Assembly (NCBI GenBank): GCA_046336655.1
Contig: JBKDGH010000173.1
Span: 1 to 23,750 of the forward strand
Direction: 5' to 3'
DNA: 23,750 nt
Source: CANGTU01 sp046336655
GTDB taxonomy: Bacteria; Bacteroidota; Bacteroidia; Flavobacteriales_D; Sanyastnellaceae
This document shows, piece by piece, positions 7,122-14,643 of this stretch. Under the pieces are notes generated by a model. That model made no database searches. It had not been told where the DNA came from and worked only from the letters and a program-made list of their open reading frames with translations. The position numbers were made by a program, and so were the translations under genes. Within the stretch, counting starts at the first letter, position 1, and each line of letters starts with the position of its first letter.

Positions 7122-7664
7122 TCACTCGTTAATCAGCAATACTTCGTCGTTCTTATTACCTTCCTTTTTCCAGAGCACTTTCACTTTCTGGTTGTCGTAG
7201 CTGTCCACACTCCTTCCCACATACATCGGTTCAATAGGCAATTCGCGGGTAAACCGCCTGTCGATGAGCACCAGCAACTCCACTGAAACCGGACGGCCAT
7301 ATTCAAGTAATCCTTCAAGTCCGGCCCGGATTGTGCGTCCGGTGTACAGGACATCATCCACCAGAATCACGCGCTTGTTTTCAAGTGAAAACGGGATCTC
7401 GGTGGGCAGGGCAATCAACTGCTTGTCCTGCCTTCTGAAATCGTCGCGGTAAAAGGTGGTGTCGAGGATGCCGTAGTTGATCTCCGCACCAGGGTTGATT
7501 GTGCGAAGTCCCTCCGCCAGCCGGTCGCTCAGCAACACACCGCGCGGCTGAAGGCCGATAATGACCGAATTCGAAAAATCGCCGTGATTTTCAATAAGCT
7601 GGTGGCAAAGCCTGTTCAGGATGAGGCCGAACAAGGTGCGATCGATCAGGGTGACGGTTTGCAC
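7122..7664 (-). CDS. pyrR: PyrR, bifunctional pyr regulator / uracil phosphoribosyltransferase
   Basis: The 180-residue protein belongs to the type I phosphoribosyltransferases. The PRPP-binding motif VILVDDVLYTGRT spans residues 99-111, and the family-typical FYRDDF and LIDRRFTRELPI segments are present. PyrR can convert uracil and PRPP to UMP, and in Firmicutes it also binds pyr mRNA to trigger attenuation. The start is GTG at 7664, four bases after a perfect -7 element, so there is little or no leader in which an attenuator could form. Its stop overlaps or touches the pyrB start, giving tight translational coupling. The regulatory role is therefore uncertain in this organism and the enzymatic role more secure. 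Confidence 0.94.
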   Translation of the reverse strand: MQTVTLIDRTLFGLILNRLCHQLIENHGDFSNSVIIGLQPRGVLLSDRLAEGLRTINPGAEINYGILDTTFYRDDFRRQDKQLIALPTEIPFSLENKRVILVDDVLYTGRTIRAGLEGLLEYGRPVSVELLVLIDRRFTRELPIEPMYVGRSVDSYDNQKVKVLWKKEGNKNDEVLLINE

Positions 7665-7668
7665 GGGT

Positions 7669-7676
7669 CAAAGGTA
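7669..7676 (-). promoter_or_regulatory. Consensus -7 element of the pyrRB operon
   Basis: TACCTTTG on the minus strand is a full match to TAnnTTTG and ends four bases before the pyrR GTG. It lies in the 63-base divergent region shared with sua5. The -33 position has only a weak TTT-like match. Confidence 0.6.
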
Positions 7677-7714
7677 AGCGAATTCACAGCGGGAAAGATG
7701 CCACTATGCTGCGC

Positions 7715-7721
7715 TAAATTG
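7715..7721 (+). promoter_or_regulatory. Possible -7 element of sua5
   Basis: TAAATTG resembles a one-base-short TAnnTTTG and ends six bases before the GTG at 7728. It supports that GTG as the start over the upstream in-frame ATG at 7698. Weak on its own. Confidence 0.3.
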
Positions 7722-7727
7722 CACCCT

Positions 7728-8684
7728 GTGAAAACCGAAACCGGTCCATATCTCCAACCTGCTCTTGAGGCATTGCGCAGGGGTGACCTCTGTGCCATTC
7801 CCACCGAAACAGTATACGGCCTCGCTGCCAATGCACTGAATGCGGATGCGGTAGTGCGCATCTTTGAAGTGAAGCGAAGGCCTGCATTTGATCCGTTGAT
7901 TGTTCATGTAAAAAGTGTGGAAGCCGCGCATGAGGTGGTGGCTGAATGGCCGGAAAAAGCTCAGCTGCTCGCAAAGAAATTCTGGCCCGGTCCGCTGACT
8001 CTTGTTCTTCCCAGAGCATCTGTTATTCCGGACATCGTAACCAGCGGCCTTCCGACTGTAGGTGTGCGAATGCCTGCACATCCGGTCACCCTCGAACTCC
8101 TGCAACACCTCGACTTTCCGCTCGCTGCGCCCAGTGCCAATCCATTCGGATACATCAGTCCGACCACGGCCGCGCATGTCAATGACCAACTCGGCGGCGC
8201 TATCCCGTATATCCTTGACGGCGGACCATGCGCTGTGGGCATCGAATCAACGATTGTCGATTGTTCGGGAGATGTGCTCCGCGTGTTGCGACTGGGCGGA
8301 CTTCCTGTGGAGGCCATTCAGCGCGTGGCGGGTGAAGTGGAAATCAGCCTGCATAGCACCAGCAATCCGCAGGCACCGGGAATGCTCACCGCGCATTATG
8401 CGCCGCGCAAACCGCTGGAACTGGTGGATGAATTTCCCGAGGCTTCGCTGATTCCCGCAAATACATGCCTGCTTGCCTGGAAGGCCTTACCTGACGGATT
8501 CAAAGGAGAAGTGCTTTCTTCCGGGGGCAATCTGCACGAGGCAGCGCGGGAATTATTTGCTGCGCTCCGGCGATTGGACACCAGCGATTGCTCACAAATC
8601 ATCGCACAGAATGTCCCGAACGAAGGCATCGGACTAGCGATCAACGACCGTCTCAGACGCGCTGCCGCAGGTTCATCGCACTGA
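7728..8684 (+). CDS. sua5: L-threonylcarbamoyladenylate synthase, Sua5 type
   Basis: The product of about 318 residues makes threonylcarbamoyl-AMP from threonine, bicarbonate and ATP, the first step of the universal t6A37 tRNA modification. The TsaC/YrdC domain (about 1-200) shows PTETVYGLAANAL, KRRPAFDPLIVHV, the SANPFGYISPTTA strand and GIESTIVDC. The C-terminal SUA5 domain (about 222 onward) opens with PGMLTAHYAPRKPLE, distinguishing it from short TsaC. I chose GTG 7728 because a -7-like element lies just before it. The in-frame ATG at 7698 would add ten residues with no homology that I recognise. The gene diverges from pyrR, and its TGA abuts the stop of the convergent M1 peptidase gene with no base between. 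Confidence 0.94.
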   Translation: MKTETGPYLQPALEALRRGDLCAIPTETVYGLAANALNADAVVRIFEVKRRPAFDPLIVHVKSVEAAHEVVAEWPEKAQLLAKKFWPGPLTLVLPRASVIPDIVTSGLPTVGVRMPAHPVTLELLQHLDFPLAAPSANPFGYISPTTAAHVNDQLGGAIPYILDGGPCAVGIESTIVDCSGDVLRVLRLGGLPVEAIQRVAGEVEISLHSTSNPQAPGMLTAHYAPRKPLELVDEFPEASLIPANTCLLAWKALPDGFKGEVLSSGGNLHEAARELFAALRRLDTSDCSQIIAQNVPNEGIGLAINDRLRRAAAGSSH

Positions 8685-11123
8685 TTATTTCACTACAGGA
8701 AGCACAGTGCTGTGGAGCACATTGCCGCGTGCATCGGTCAGACGAAGCGCGTAAGTTCCAGCCGCGAGTTCCTGAATATCCAGATTCTGGCGATAATTGC
8801 CCTGCACTGCAAATGACTCGAGCCACACTTTTTTACCGTCCATGTCATACAGCTCCACGGTGAGGATTGACTGACCGGTCACGCAGCCGGTCAGCACAAA
8901 CTGATCAGACGCAGGAATGGGAAATGCCTCCACGGTAGCCTGCACATCAGCAACATCTCCTGTGGCAAGCGCGGGATCGCCATTCGCAAAGGCATACTGC
9001 CCCTTGCGCAACACATTCAACTGGAAATTGCCCGTGGCAGAAAACAGATTGCCTGCAGACAGGTCGTAGTCGGTGTAAATGGTCCATGGATCAGCCGGAG
9101 TAGCGCGATAGACGAGTACAGCCTCCGCTTCTGTTGCTCCGTAGAGATCATTGTCGAGATCCACTTCTTCTGACCCGTCGTAGTACACACGTCCTTCGAG
9201 AAGCAGCCCTTCAGGCCAGATACCATCGATATTCCAATAGTGCGAAGAACTTATTTCAAACACCCCAGGGCCGAGGTTTTCATTATCCGGACCCGCCCAG
9301 ATGTGCTCCACCCTTACGAATGCGGAATCAGGAACCACCTCGTCATAAATCCGGAACTCGACGTACGGAAGAATGGATGCAAAGTTTTCTCCCGGACGAA
9401 TCACAAACTCATGGTCCATTCGTCCCTGATTGAGTTTCATGCTGCGGTTCAGTATCGCCATAACCGGCTCGAACGGAACCTCCGCGCTTACCACAGAAAA
9501 TTCCTCATTCACCACCACCTGCACATCGTGCGACTGCCAGTCTGCTCCGATGAATGTCAGATCGATGGGCACGTTGCGGTGAAACGCATCCGCTTCACGC
9601 AATTGCTGCTGCACGTATACCGTGGCGTTGTAGCCAGCACCACCCTGAGTCACTTCCATGGAGTCCACCACAAATACCGAAAATCCGGGTTGAAAAATCC
9701 ACGCGTCGAAGAAGTCATCGAGCTGCATGCCCGATTCCACCTCCAGGGCATCGCGCAATTCCTCTGCGGTGAAATCCACCCATGCATTATTCGCCTGCAC
9801 GCCTGACATACCCTGCCGGAAGAGCTCGTCACCCATATACCCGCGGAGGTTGTGCATCACAGCTGCTCCCTTATTGTAGGTGTGCACTCCGTATATCTGC
9901 TCATCGGAAATACCTGAAAGTGGCTCGAATCCGTCATCCTCGATGTGCGCGCGCTCCAGCACATAGAGCTGATTGTCTTTTACCTGCTTGATGAACTCAG
10001 TGTAGCCGAGCAACCATTCGGTTACGAGGTGAGAGCTGTATTCCGCCGGACCTTCCTTCATCCACATATCCGTGTGATGGCGCATGACCACGCGATCGCC
10101 CCACCAGTGGTGGCCGAGTTCATGGCTGTAAAGATTGCGGTTAGGTGTCTCCGCTTCCCCGGTCATGAATTGGGGATAGGCGATGTTCGTGGGGATTTCA
10201 AGAGCTCCGTCTGTGGTGAGCACGTAGCCCACGCGGTCAAACGGCTGCGGACCATACCAGTATTCGCAGGCATCAATGGCAGCACCAAGATTCGCAAAGC
10301 GCGTGATCATGCTGTTGAGTTGGGATGGGCGGGCAGCGAGCGAGATTGGCACTTCACCGTACTGTCCGGTGTGCGTGTATTCATGCACGTCGTAATCCGC
10401 CACAGCCACGGCAGAAATATGAGTCGGAATCGGCTGGTCCAGGGTATATGAACGAATGAGGGTATCGCCTTCGAGCTGTTGTTCACCGAGGAAAAGTCCC
10501 TGTCCAATGAACCTCCTTCCACCGGCACTTTTGACGTGAAATTCATAGGTGGCGCGCTCTGCGAATGAATCAAAACAGGGGTACCAGACTTTGCCAAAAT
10601 TGGGCGGCACTGTGGTCAACCCAATTCCGAGATTATAGATATATCCTGCCTCAAAATAAAAACCACCCCAGAACGGGTCGCGGTGAGGAGTGCCCTGATA
10701 GTACACTGTGACCTCATGCGTTTCACCCACCGGAAGAATATCCGGAAAATCAACACGCAGGTGCGTGCCGTTGTATTGAAATGGCAGAGGACCATTTTCA
10801 CCGGTCACTGAATCCACAGTAAGTTCAAACAGGTCAAACCGGATGTGCGACTGATCCGGAAGAATGGGCTGGAAATGCACTGTGGTATGCGCCTTTAGCA
10901 ATTGTGCTGCATAATTGGTCACATCAAGATTGATCGCATAGTGAAGAATATCAAACGAATCGCTCCGGGCAATACTCTCGTTGATCAGCACTTTTTCGAG
11001 GGCTGTCGGTGCATGCGGCTTGCACATCTTGCGCTTGAATGCATGGCAGCCGTAGAAATTGGGTTGAGCCCATACAGAGGCCGCAGTTGCCAGAAGAACA
11101 ATCAGGAGTATCAGACGTTTCAT
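8685..11123 (-). CDS. Secreted M1 family metallopeptidase with T9SS sorting domain
   Basis: The product has 812 residues. It has a Sec signal peptide (MKRLILLIVLLATAASVWAQ, cleavage after A19 or Q20), then the M1 N-terminal beta domain and the catalytic domain. The zinc site is HELGH at 334-338 with the third ligand E357 in WMKEGPAEY, an exact HEXXH-X18-E. The substrate-recognition motif normally GXMEN reads GALEI (306-310), keeping Glu309 but not the Asn. YNKGAAVMHNLR carries the expected catalytic tyrosine region. A T9SS sorting domain covers about 731-812 (AFPIPASDQFVL to STVLPVVK). It should cleave N-terminal residues from peptides at the cell surface or outside. I chose the ATG at 11123 because it gives the signal peptide and follows a -7-like element by four bases; upstream in-frame starts give no leader. 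Confidence 0.93.
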   Translation of the reverse strand: MKRLILLIVLLATAASVWAQPNFYGCHAFKRKMCKPHAPTALEKVLINESIARSDSFDILHYAINLDVTNYAAQLLKAHTTVHFQPILPDQSHIRFDLFELTVDSVTGENGPLPFQYNGTHLRVDFPDILPVGETHEVTVYYQGTPHRDPFWGGFYFEAGYIYNLGIGLTTVPPNFGKVWYPCFDSFAERATYEFHVKSAGGRRFIGQGLFLGEQQLEGDTLIRSYTLDQPIPTHISAVAVADYDVHEYTHTGQYGEVPISLAARPSQLNSMITRFANLGAAIDACEYWYGPQPFDRVGYVLTTDGALEIPTNIAYPQFMTGEAETPNRNLYSHELGHHWWGDRVVMRHHTDMWMKEGPAEYSSHLVTEWLLGYTEFIKQVKDNQLYVLERAHIEDDGFEPLSGISDEQIYGVHTYNKGAAVMHNLRGYMGDELFRQGMSGVQANNAWVDFTAEELRDALEVESGMQLDDFFDAWIFQPGFSVFVVDSMEVTQGGAGYNATVYVQQQLREADAFHRNVPIDLTFIGADWQSHDVQVVVNEEFSVVSAEVPFEPVMAILNRSMKLNQGRMDHEFVIRPGENFASILPYVEFRIYDEVVPDSAFVRVEHIWAGPDNENLGPGVFEISSSHYWNIDGIWPEGLLLEGRVYYDGSEEVDLDNDLYGATEAEAVLVYRATPADPWTIYTDYDLSAGNLFSATGNFQLNVLRKGQYAFANGDPALATGDVADVQATVEAFPIPASDQFVLTGCVTGQSILTVELYDMDGKKVWLESFAVQGNYRQNLDIQELAAGTYALRLTDARGNVLHSTVLPVVK

Positions 11124-11127
11124 GTCG

Positions 11128-11135
11128 GGAAGATA
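11128..11135 (-). promoter_or_regulatory. Putative -7 element of the M1 peptidase gene
   Basis: TATCTTCC on the minus strand has two mismatches to TAnnTTTG and ends four bases before the ATG at 11123. A TTTG lies 21 bases upstream of it, acceptable for a -33 element. It sits in the 89-base divergent region with phoD. Confidence 0.42.
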
Positions 11136-11200
11136 TAACGGTTCGCTATTCTTCATCAAATCACTACATCCTGCAAATGGAATTCCCGCACACCCAAACC

Positions 11201-11208
11201 TACTTTCG
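11201..11208 (+). promoter_or_regulatory. Putative -7 element of phoD
   Basis: TACTTTCG has one mismatch to TAnnTTTG and ends four bases before the ATG at 11213. It supports that ATG over the far-upstream in-frame ATG at 11039, which would start inside the divergent gene. Confidence 0.5.
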
Positions 11209-11212
11209 CAGG

Positions 11213-12745
11213 ATGATAAATGGTATGACGGCATTTCACTCTGTTCCCGCTCTCGCTCTGATTCTTGCTCTCAGCTCATCGTCACGCGCCTCGGAGAATC
11301 CGTTTCCATACGGCGTGGCTTCAGGCGATCCGATGGCTGACCGTGTGCTCATCTGGACCTATTTTGAGCACGAGGCGAGTTCCGATCAGTTGGTGCAATG
11401 GGAAGTGGCAACTGACAGTCTGTTTACCCAACCTGTGCAATCCGGGAGATATACCGTAAAGCCCGGGATGTACAACGGCAGGGTGCTGGTGGATGTCACG
11501 GGACTTTCTGCTTACACCTTTTACTATTACCGGTTCCGATGGAATGAATTCATCTCCCTCACCGGAAGAACGAAAACCGCGCCTGACGGGGCATGCGCCA
11601 ATTTGAAACTCGCCGTGGTGAGTTGTCAGAATTACCAGGCCGGTTACTACAATGCCTACGCGCATCTTGCGGGGCGCAATGACATTGATGCCGTGCTGCA
11701 CCTTGGTGATTATATCTACGAATATCCTGCGGGCTATTACGGCAATAGTTCTACCGGACGAAAGCACGATCCTCCGCATGAAATTGTGAGCGACGAGGAT
11801 TATATGCGACGGTATGCGCAATACCGCAGTGATCCCGACTTGCAGAAGGCCCATGCGCGCTTTCCATTTATCAGCATCTGGGATGATCATGAGTTTGCCA
11901 ACGACAGTCATGTGACTGGTGCGCAGAATCACCAAAGTGATCAAGAAGGCAGCTGGAATACCCGACGGGAAGCTGCCCGCAGGGCCTATTATACATGGAT
12001 ACCCGTGAGGCAGCAGCAGGAAGGCAAGCTCTACCGCTCGTTTGAATTCGGCAATCTGGCCACGCTGTGGATGCTGGATGAGCGTCAGGAAGCACGCAGC
12101 CCGCAGGTAAAGTCCGCGGATGACCCGAACTACCGCGATGCGAACAGGTATATTCTTGGAAAAGAACAGCTTGAATGGCTGAAGACAGGCATGACCGCTA
12201 GCACCAGTGCGTGGAGAATCATCGGCAATCAGGTGATAATGTCTGCCATTGACGCATCGAAGGTGATGCCGAAGAATCCGAAATTCATGGACATGTGGGA
12301 CGGATACCCCGCCGAGCGCGATCGCGTGCTGGAATTCATGGAAAAGGACAGCATGCACAATGTGATAGTAGTAAGCGGTGACTCGCATACCTCCTGGGCG
12401 GTTGATCTGGTGCGGGATGTGAGCACCTACTCCCGCAAGAGTTGCGCCGGCTGTGTGGGTGCTGAATTTGCCACGCCGAGCATTTCTTCGGCGAATTATG
12501 ACGAGTATGTCAGGAAATGGATGGCCAAAGAAGCCGAGCGAAGATTCAGTCGCTGGGGGCGCAATCCTCAGGTGCATGAAAAGAACCTGAGGCACCACGG
12601 ATATCTGGTAATTACCCTTAATTCGGAAGAAGCAGTTGCGGAGTGGATTTTTATGCGCGATGTTTCGGAACCTGACATTGCAACCCGCAAAGGGATGAGT
12701 TACCGACTGAGCGCTGACAAACCCGGCATTCACCACGTTCACTGA
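11213..12745 (+). CDS. phoD: PhoD-like alkaline phosphatase/phosphodiesterase
   Basis: The 510-residue exported enzyme has a Sec-type signal peptide (hydrophobic AFHSVPALALILALSSS, no twin arginine). An N-terminal PhoD_N domain opens with NPFPYGVASGDPMADRVLIW. The metallophosphatase domain has HLGDYIYEY (H164, D166), WDDHEFANDSH (D224, D225, H226, N230) and SGDSHTSW (D390, H392). PhoD enzymes release phosphate from mono- and diesters using iron and calcium, outside the cytoplasm. The absence of a Tat motif differs from classical Bacillus PhoD. The ATG at 11213 follows a -7 element by four bases; a second ATG at 11225 is possible. The stop overlaps the next start as TGATG. No Pho box was recognised. 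Confidence 0.9.
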   Translation: MINGMTAFHSVPALALILALSSSSRASENPFPYGVASGDPMADRVLIWTYFEHEASSDQLVQWEVATDSLFTQPVQSGRYTVKPGMYNGRVLVDVTGLSAYTFYYYRFRWNEFISLTGRTKTAPDGACANLKLAVVSCQNYQAGYYNAYAHLAGRNDIDAVLHLGDYIYEYPAGYYGNSSTGRKHDPPHEIVSDEDYMRRYAQYRSDPDLQKAHARFPFISIWDDHEFANDSHVTGAQNHQSDQEGSWNTRREAARRAYYTWIPVRQQQEGKLYRSFEFGNLATLWMLDERQEARSPQVKSADDPNYRDANRYILGKEQLEWLKTGMTASTSAWRIIGNQVIMSAIDASKVMPKNPKFMDMWDGYPAERDRVLEFMEKDSMHNVIVVSGDSHTSWAVDLVRDVSTYSRKSCAGCVGAEFATPSISSANYDEYVRKWMAKEAERRFSRWGRNPQVHEKNLRHHGYLVITLNSEEAVAEWIFMRDVSEPDIATRKGMSYRLSADKPGIHHVH

Positions 12746-13173
12746 TGCACCGCACGCCCCACCGATATCATGCACCTGACAAGGTGGAAATGGTCAAGCT
12801 CAGTGTGGCGCGGCTTGAACAGGCTTGGAACAGCAAAAACACCTACCTGTGGGCATCGGCATTCACTGAACCATGCCAGTACATCGACGCCCTCGGCACA
12901 TTTCACCGCGACTGGAGTCACGAGGCGAATGCCCAATTGCATGAAAAAGTGTGGCACGGGCCATATCAACGAAGCCATGCGCGTTTTCTCATTGAATCCC
13001 TGGAGTTTGTCGGGGATCGCGCCTGCATGGTCATTTTGCATGCTGAAATCCAGTATCAGACCGATGAAAAAGAGGGTGTGCTGGAAACCTATATCACGCT
13101 GATGGCCGAGCAGCACGGGCAGGAGTGGCTCATCCGTTACTTTCAAAACACCCCTATCCGCTCACCGAGGTAA
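12745..13173 (+). CDS. Small NTF2-like protein (SnoaL / SgcJ-EcaC / DUF4440 type)
   Basis: The 142-residue cytosolic protein (no signal peptide) resembles the NTF2-like fold family. An N-terminal helix VEMVKLSVARLEQAWNSKN leads into FTEPCQYIDALGTFHRDW, then EANAQLHEKVWHGPY and a C-terminal strand region ending IRYFQNTPI. Members range from polyketide-related enzymes to proteins with no known activity; the pocket residues here do not settle a function, so this is a family-level call. Its ATG overlaps the phoD stop (TGATG), so translation is probably coupled to phoD. The next gene, cca, starts 51 bases after its stop with its own -7 element. Confidence 0.75.
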   Translation: MHRTPHRYHAPDKVEMVKLSVARLEQAWNSKNTYLWASAFTEPCQYIDALGTFHRDWSHEANAQLHEKVWHGPYQRSHARFLIESLEFVGDRACMVILHAEIQYQTDEKEGVLETYITLMAEQHGQEWLIRYFQNTPIRSPR

Positions 13174-13193
13174 TTCTCAACCCTTCTGCGGCC

Positions 13194-13201
13194 TACATTT
13201 G
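13194..13201 (+). promoter_or_regulatory. Consensus -7 element upstream of cca
   Basis: TACATTTG matches TAnnTTTG fully and lies 23 bases before the GTG at 13225. Unlike most other genes here, cca would have a short leader. No ATG in the cca frame occurs between the element and the GTG. Confidence 0.5.
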
Positions 13202-13224
13202 CCGCCGGTTTTTACACGATAAAG

Positions 13225-14640
13225 GTGAACCTCGCAAGGCATATTGATCAGAAACTGTTTCGCGAAGTAGGCGCTGCAGCCGCAGAGCTGGGCGTGGAAG
13301 TATATGCCATTGGCGGCATGGTGCGCGACATACTTCTGAAGCGACCCAATAAAGATTTTGACTTTGTAACTACCGGCGACGGAGTGGCGCTCGCTGAACA
13401 TGTGGCCCGGAGACTGGGCACGAAAAAAATCAGTGTACATAAGAACTACGGTACGGCGCAGATCGTTTACCGACAATTTGACCTGGAGTTTGTGGGGGCC
13501 CGCAAAGAATCCTACCGGCGCGAAAGCCGCAAGCCGGAGGTGAGTCCGGGTACACTGTCTGACGATCAGAACCGGCGCGATTTCACCATCAACGCAATGG
13601 CCATTTCGCTGCAGGAGCAGAATTTCGGGGAATTGATTGACCCGTTCAACGGCCTGAGTGATCTTGAGCACAAGATCATCCGCACGCCGCTGGATCCTGC
13701 TATTACCTACGATGACGATCCGCTGCGCATGATGCGTGCTATCCGGTTTGCTGCACAACTTGGATTTCAGATTGAAGCTGCGAGCTATCAGGCTATCATG
13801 GAGTATTCCTCACGGATTGAAATCGTGAGTATGGAGCGCATTACCGGTGAGTTGAACAAAATCATTCTTTCTGAAAAGCCTTCCCGTGGCTTTAAAATGC
13901 TCTTTGATACCGGCCTGCTCAAGCGCTTTTTTCCTGAAATGACCAGGCTTCATGGCATTGAACGGGTGCAGGGCATTGCGCATAAAGACAATTTTTACCA
14001 CACCCTGCAGGTGCTCGACAACCTCTGCAAGACGAGTGATAACCTGTGGCTCCGCTGGTCGGCCATCCTGCATGATATTGCCAAGCCACCGACCAAACGG
14101 TTTGAGGAAGGCATCGGATGGACCTTTCACGGGCACGATGACCTCGGGGCGCGCATGGTGCCGCGCATTTTTGCACGACTCAAACTCCCGCTTGATCACC
14201 AGATGAAGTATGTGCAGAAAATGGTGCTGCTTCACCTCCGCCCTATTGCACTGACCAAAGAAGAAATCACGGACTCAGCCATCCGACGCCTGTTATTCGA
14301 AGCCGGCGATGACGTGGACGACCTCATGTTGCTTTGTCAGGCGGACATCACCAGCAAGAACGAGGAGAAGGTAAAGCGCTACCTCACCAACTACGAGCTC
14401 GTGAAGCAGAAACTAGTGGAGGTGGAAACCAAGGATCACATCCGCAATTTCCAGCCACCCGTGAGCGGCGAACTGATCATGTCTACGTTTTCCATACCTC
14501 CCGGACGAGAAGTCGGCATCATCAAGAATGCCATTAAAGACGCCATTCTGGATGGTGTCATCCGCAATGATTATGAAGAAGCCTACCGCTTTATGATTGC
14601 CGAAGGAGAGCGCATCGGGCTTATTGCTAAATCGTCCTGA
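13225..14640 (+). CDS. cca: CCA tRNA nucleotidyltransferase with HD domain
   Basis: The 471-residue class II nucleotidyltransferase adds or repairs the 3' CCA of tRNA. Visible motifs are IGGMVRDILLKRPNKDFDF with R34 and the metal-binding D44 and D46, RRDFTINAMA (R117, R118, D119) which selects the base, and ERITGEL (204-210) of the neck helix. The C-terminal half is an HD domain with LHDIAKPP (H283, D284) and FHGHDDLGA (H302, H304). This fused HD gives cyclic phosphodiesterase or phosphatase activity in some relatives. The start is GTG at 13225, which brings the family N-terminus VNLARHIDQ. The stop lies three bases from the stop of the convergent mutS2. Confidence 0.94.
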   Translation: MNLARHIDQKLFREVGAAAAELGVEVYAIGGMVRDILLKRPNKDFDFVTTGDGVALAEHVARRLGTKKISVHKNYGTAQIVYRQFDLEFVGARKESYRRESRKPEVSPGTLSDDQNRRDFTINAMAISLQEQNFGELIDPFNGLSDLEHKIIRTPLDPAITYDDDPLRMMRAIRFAAQLGFQIEAASYQAIMEYSSRIEIVSMERITGELNKIILSEKPSRGFKMLFDTGLLKRFFPEMTRLHGIERVQGIAHKDNFYHTLQVLDNLCKTSDNLWLRWSAILHDIAKPPTKRFEEGIGWTFHGHDDLGARMVPRIFARLKLPLDHQMKYVQKMVLLHLRPIALTKEEITDSAIRRLLFEAGDDVDDLMLLCQADITSKNEEKVKRYLTNYELVKQKLVEVETKDHIRNFQPPVSGELIMSTFSIPPGREVGIIKNAIKDAILDGVIRNDYEEAYRFMIAEGERIGLIAKSS

Positions 14641-14643
14641 AGA

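Noticed and set aside
7584..7727. An N-terminal extension of sua5 starting at an upstream in-frame ATG
   Set aside because: It would overlap the divergent pyrR gene and its promoter; the added residues resemble nothing in the TsaC/Sua5 family, and the family N-terminus begins after GTG 7728.
11321..12775. A 484-codon open frame on the minus strand across phoD
   Set aside because: It is antisense to a gene with intact PhoD motifs, its translation shows no recognisable domain, and it begins inside the next gene. Long antisense frames are common in this kind of base composition.
13177..13758. A 193-codon minus-strand frame over the start of cca
   Set aside because: It is antisense to the nucleotidyltransferase catalytic motifs, and its composition looks like a shadow frame.
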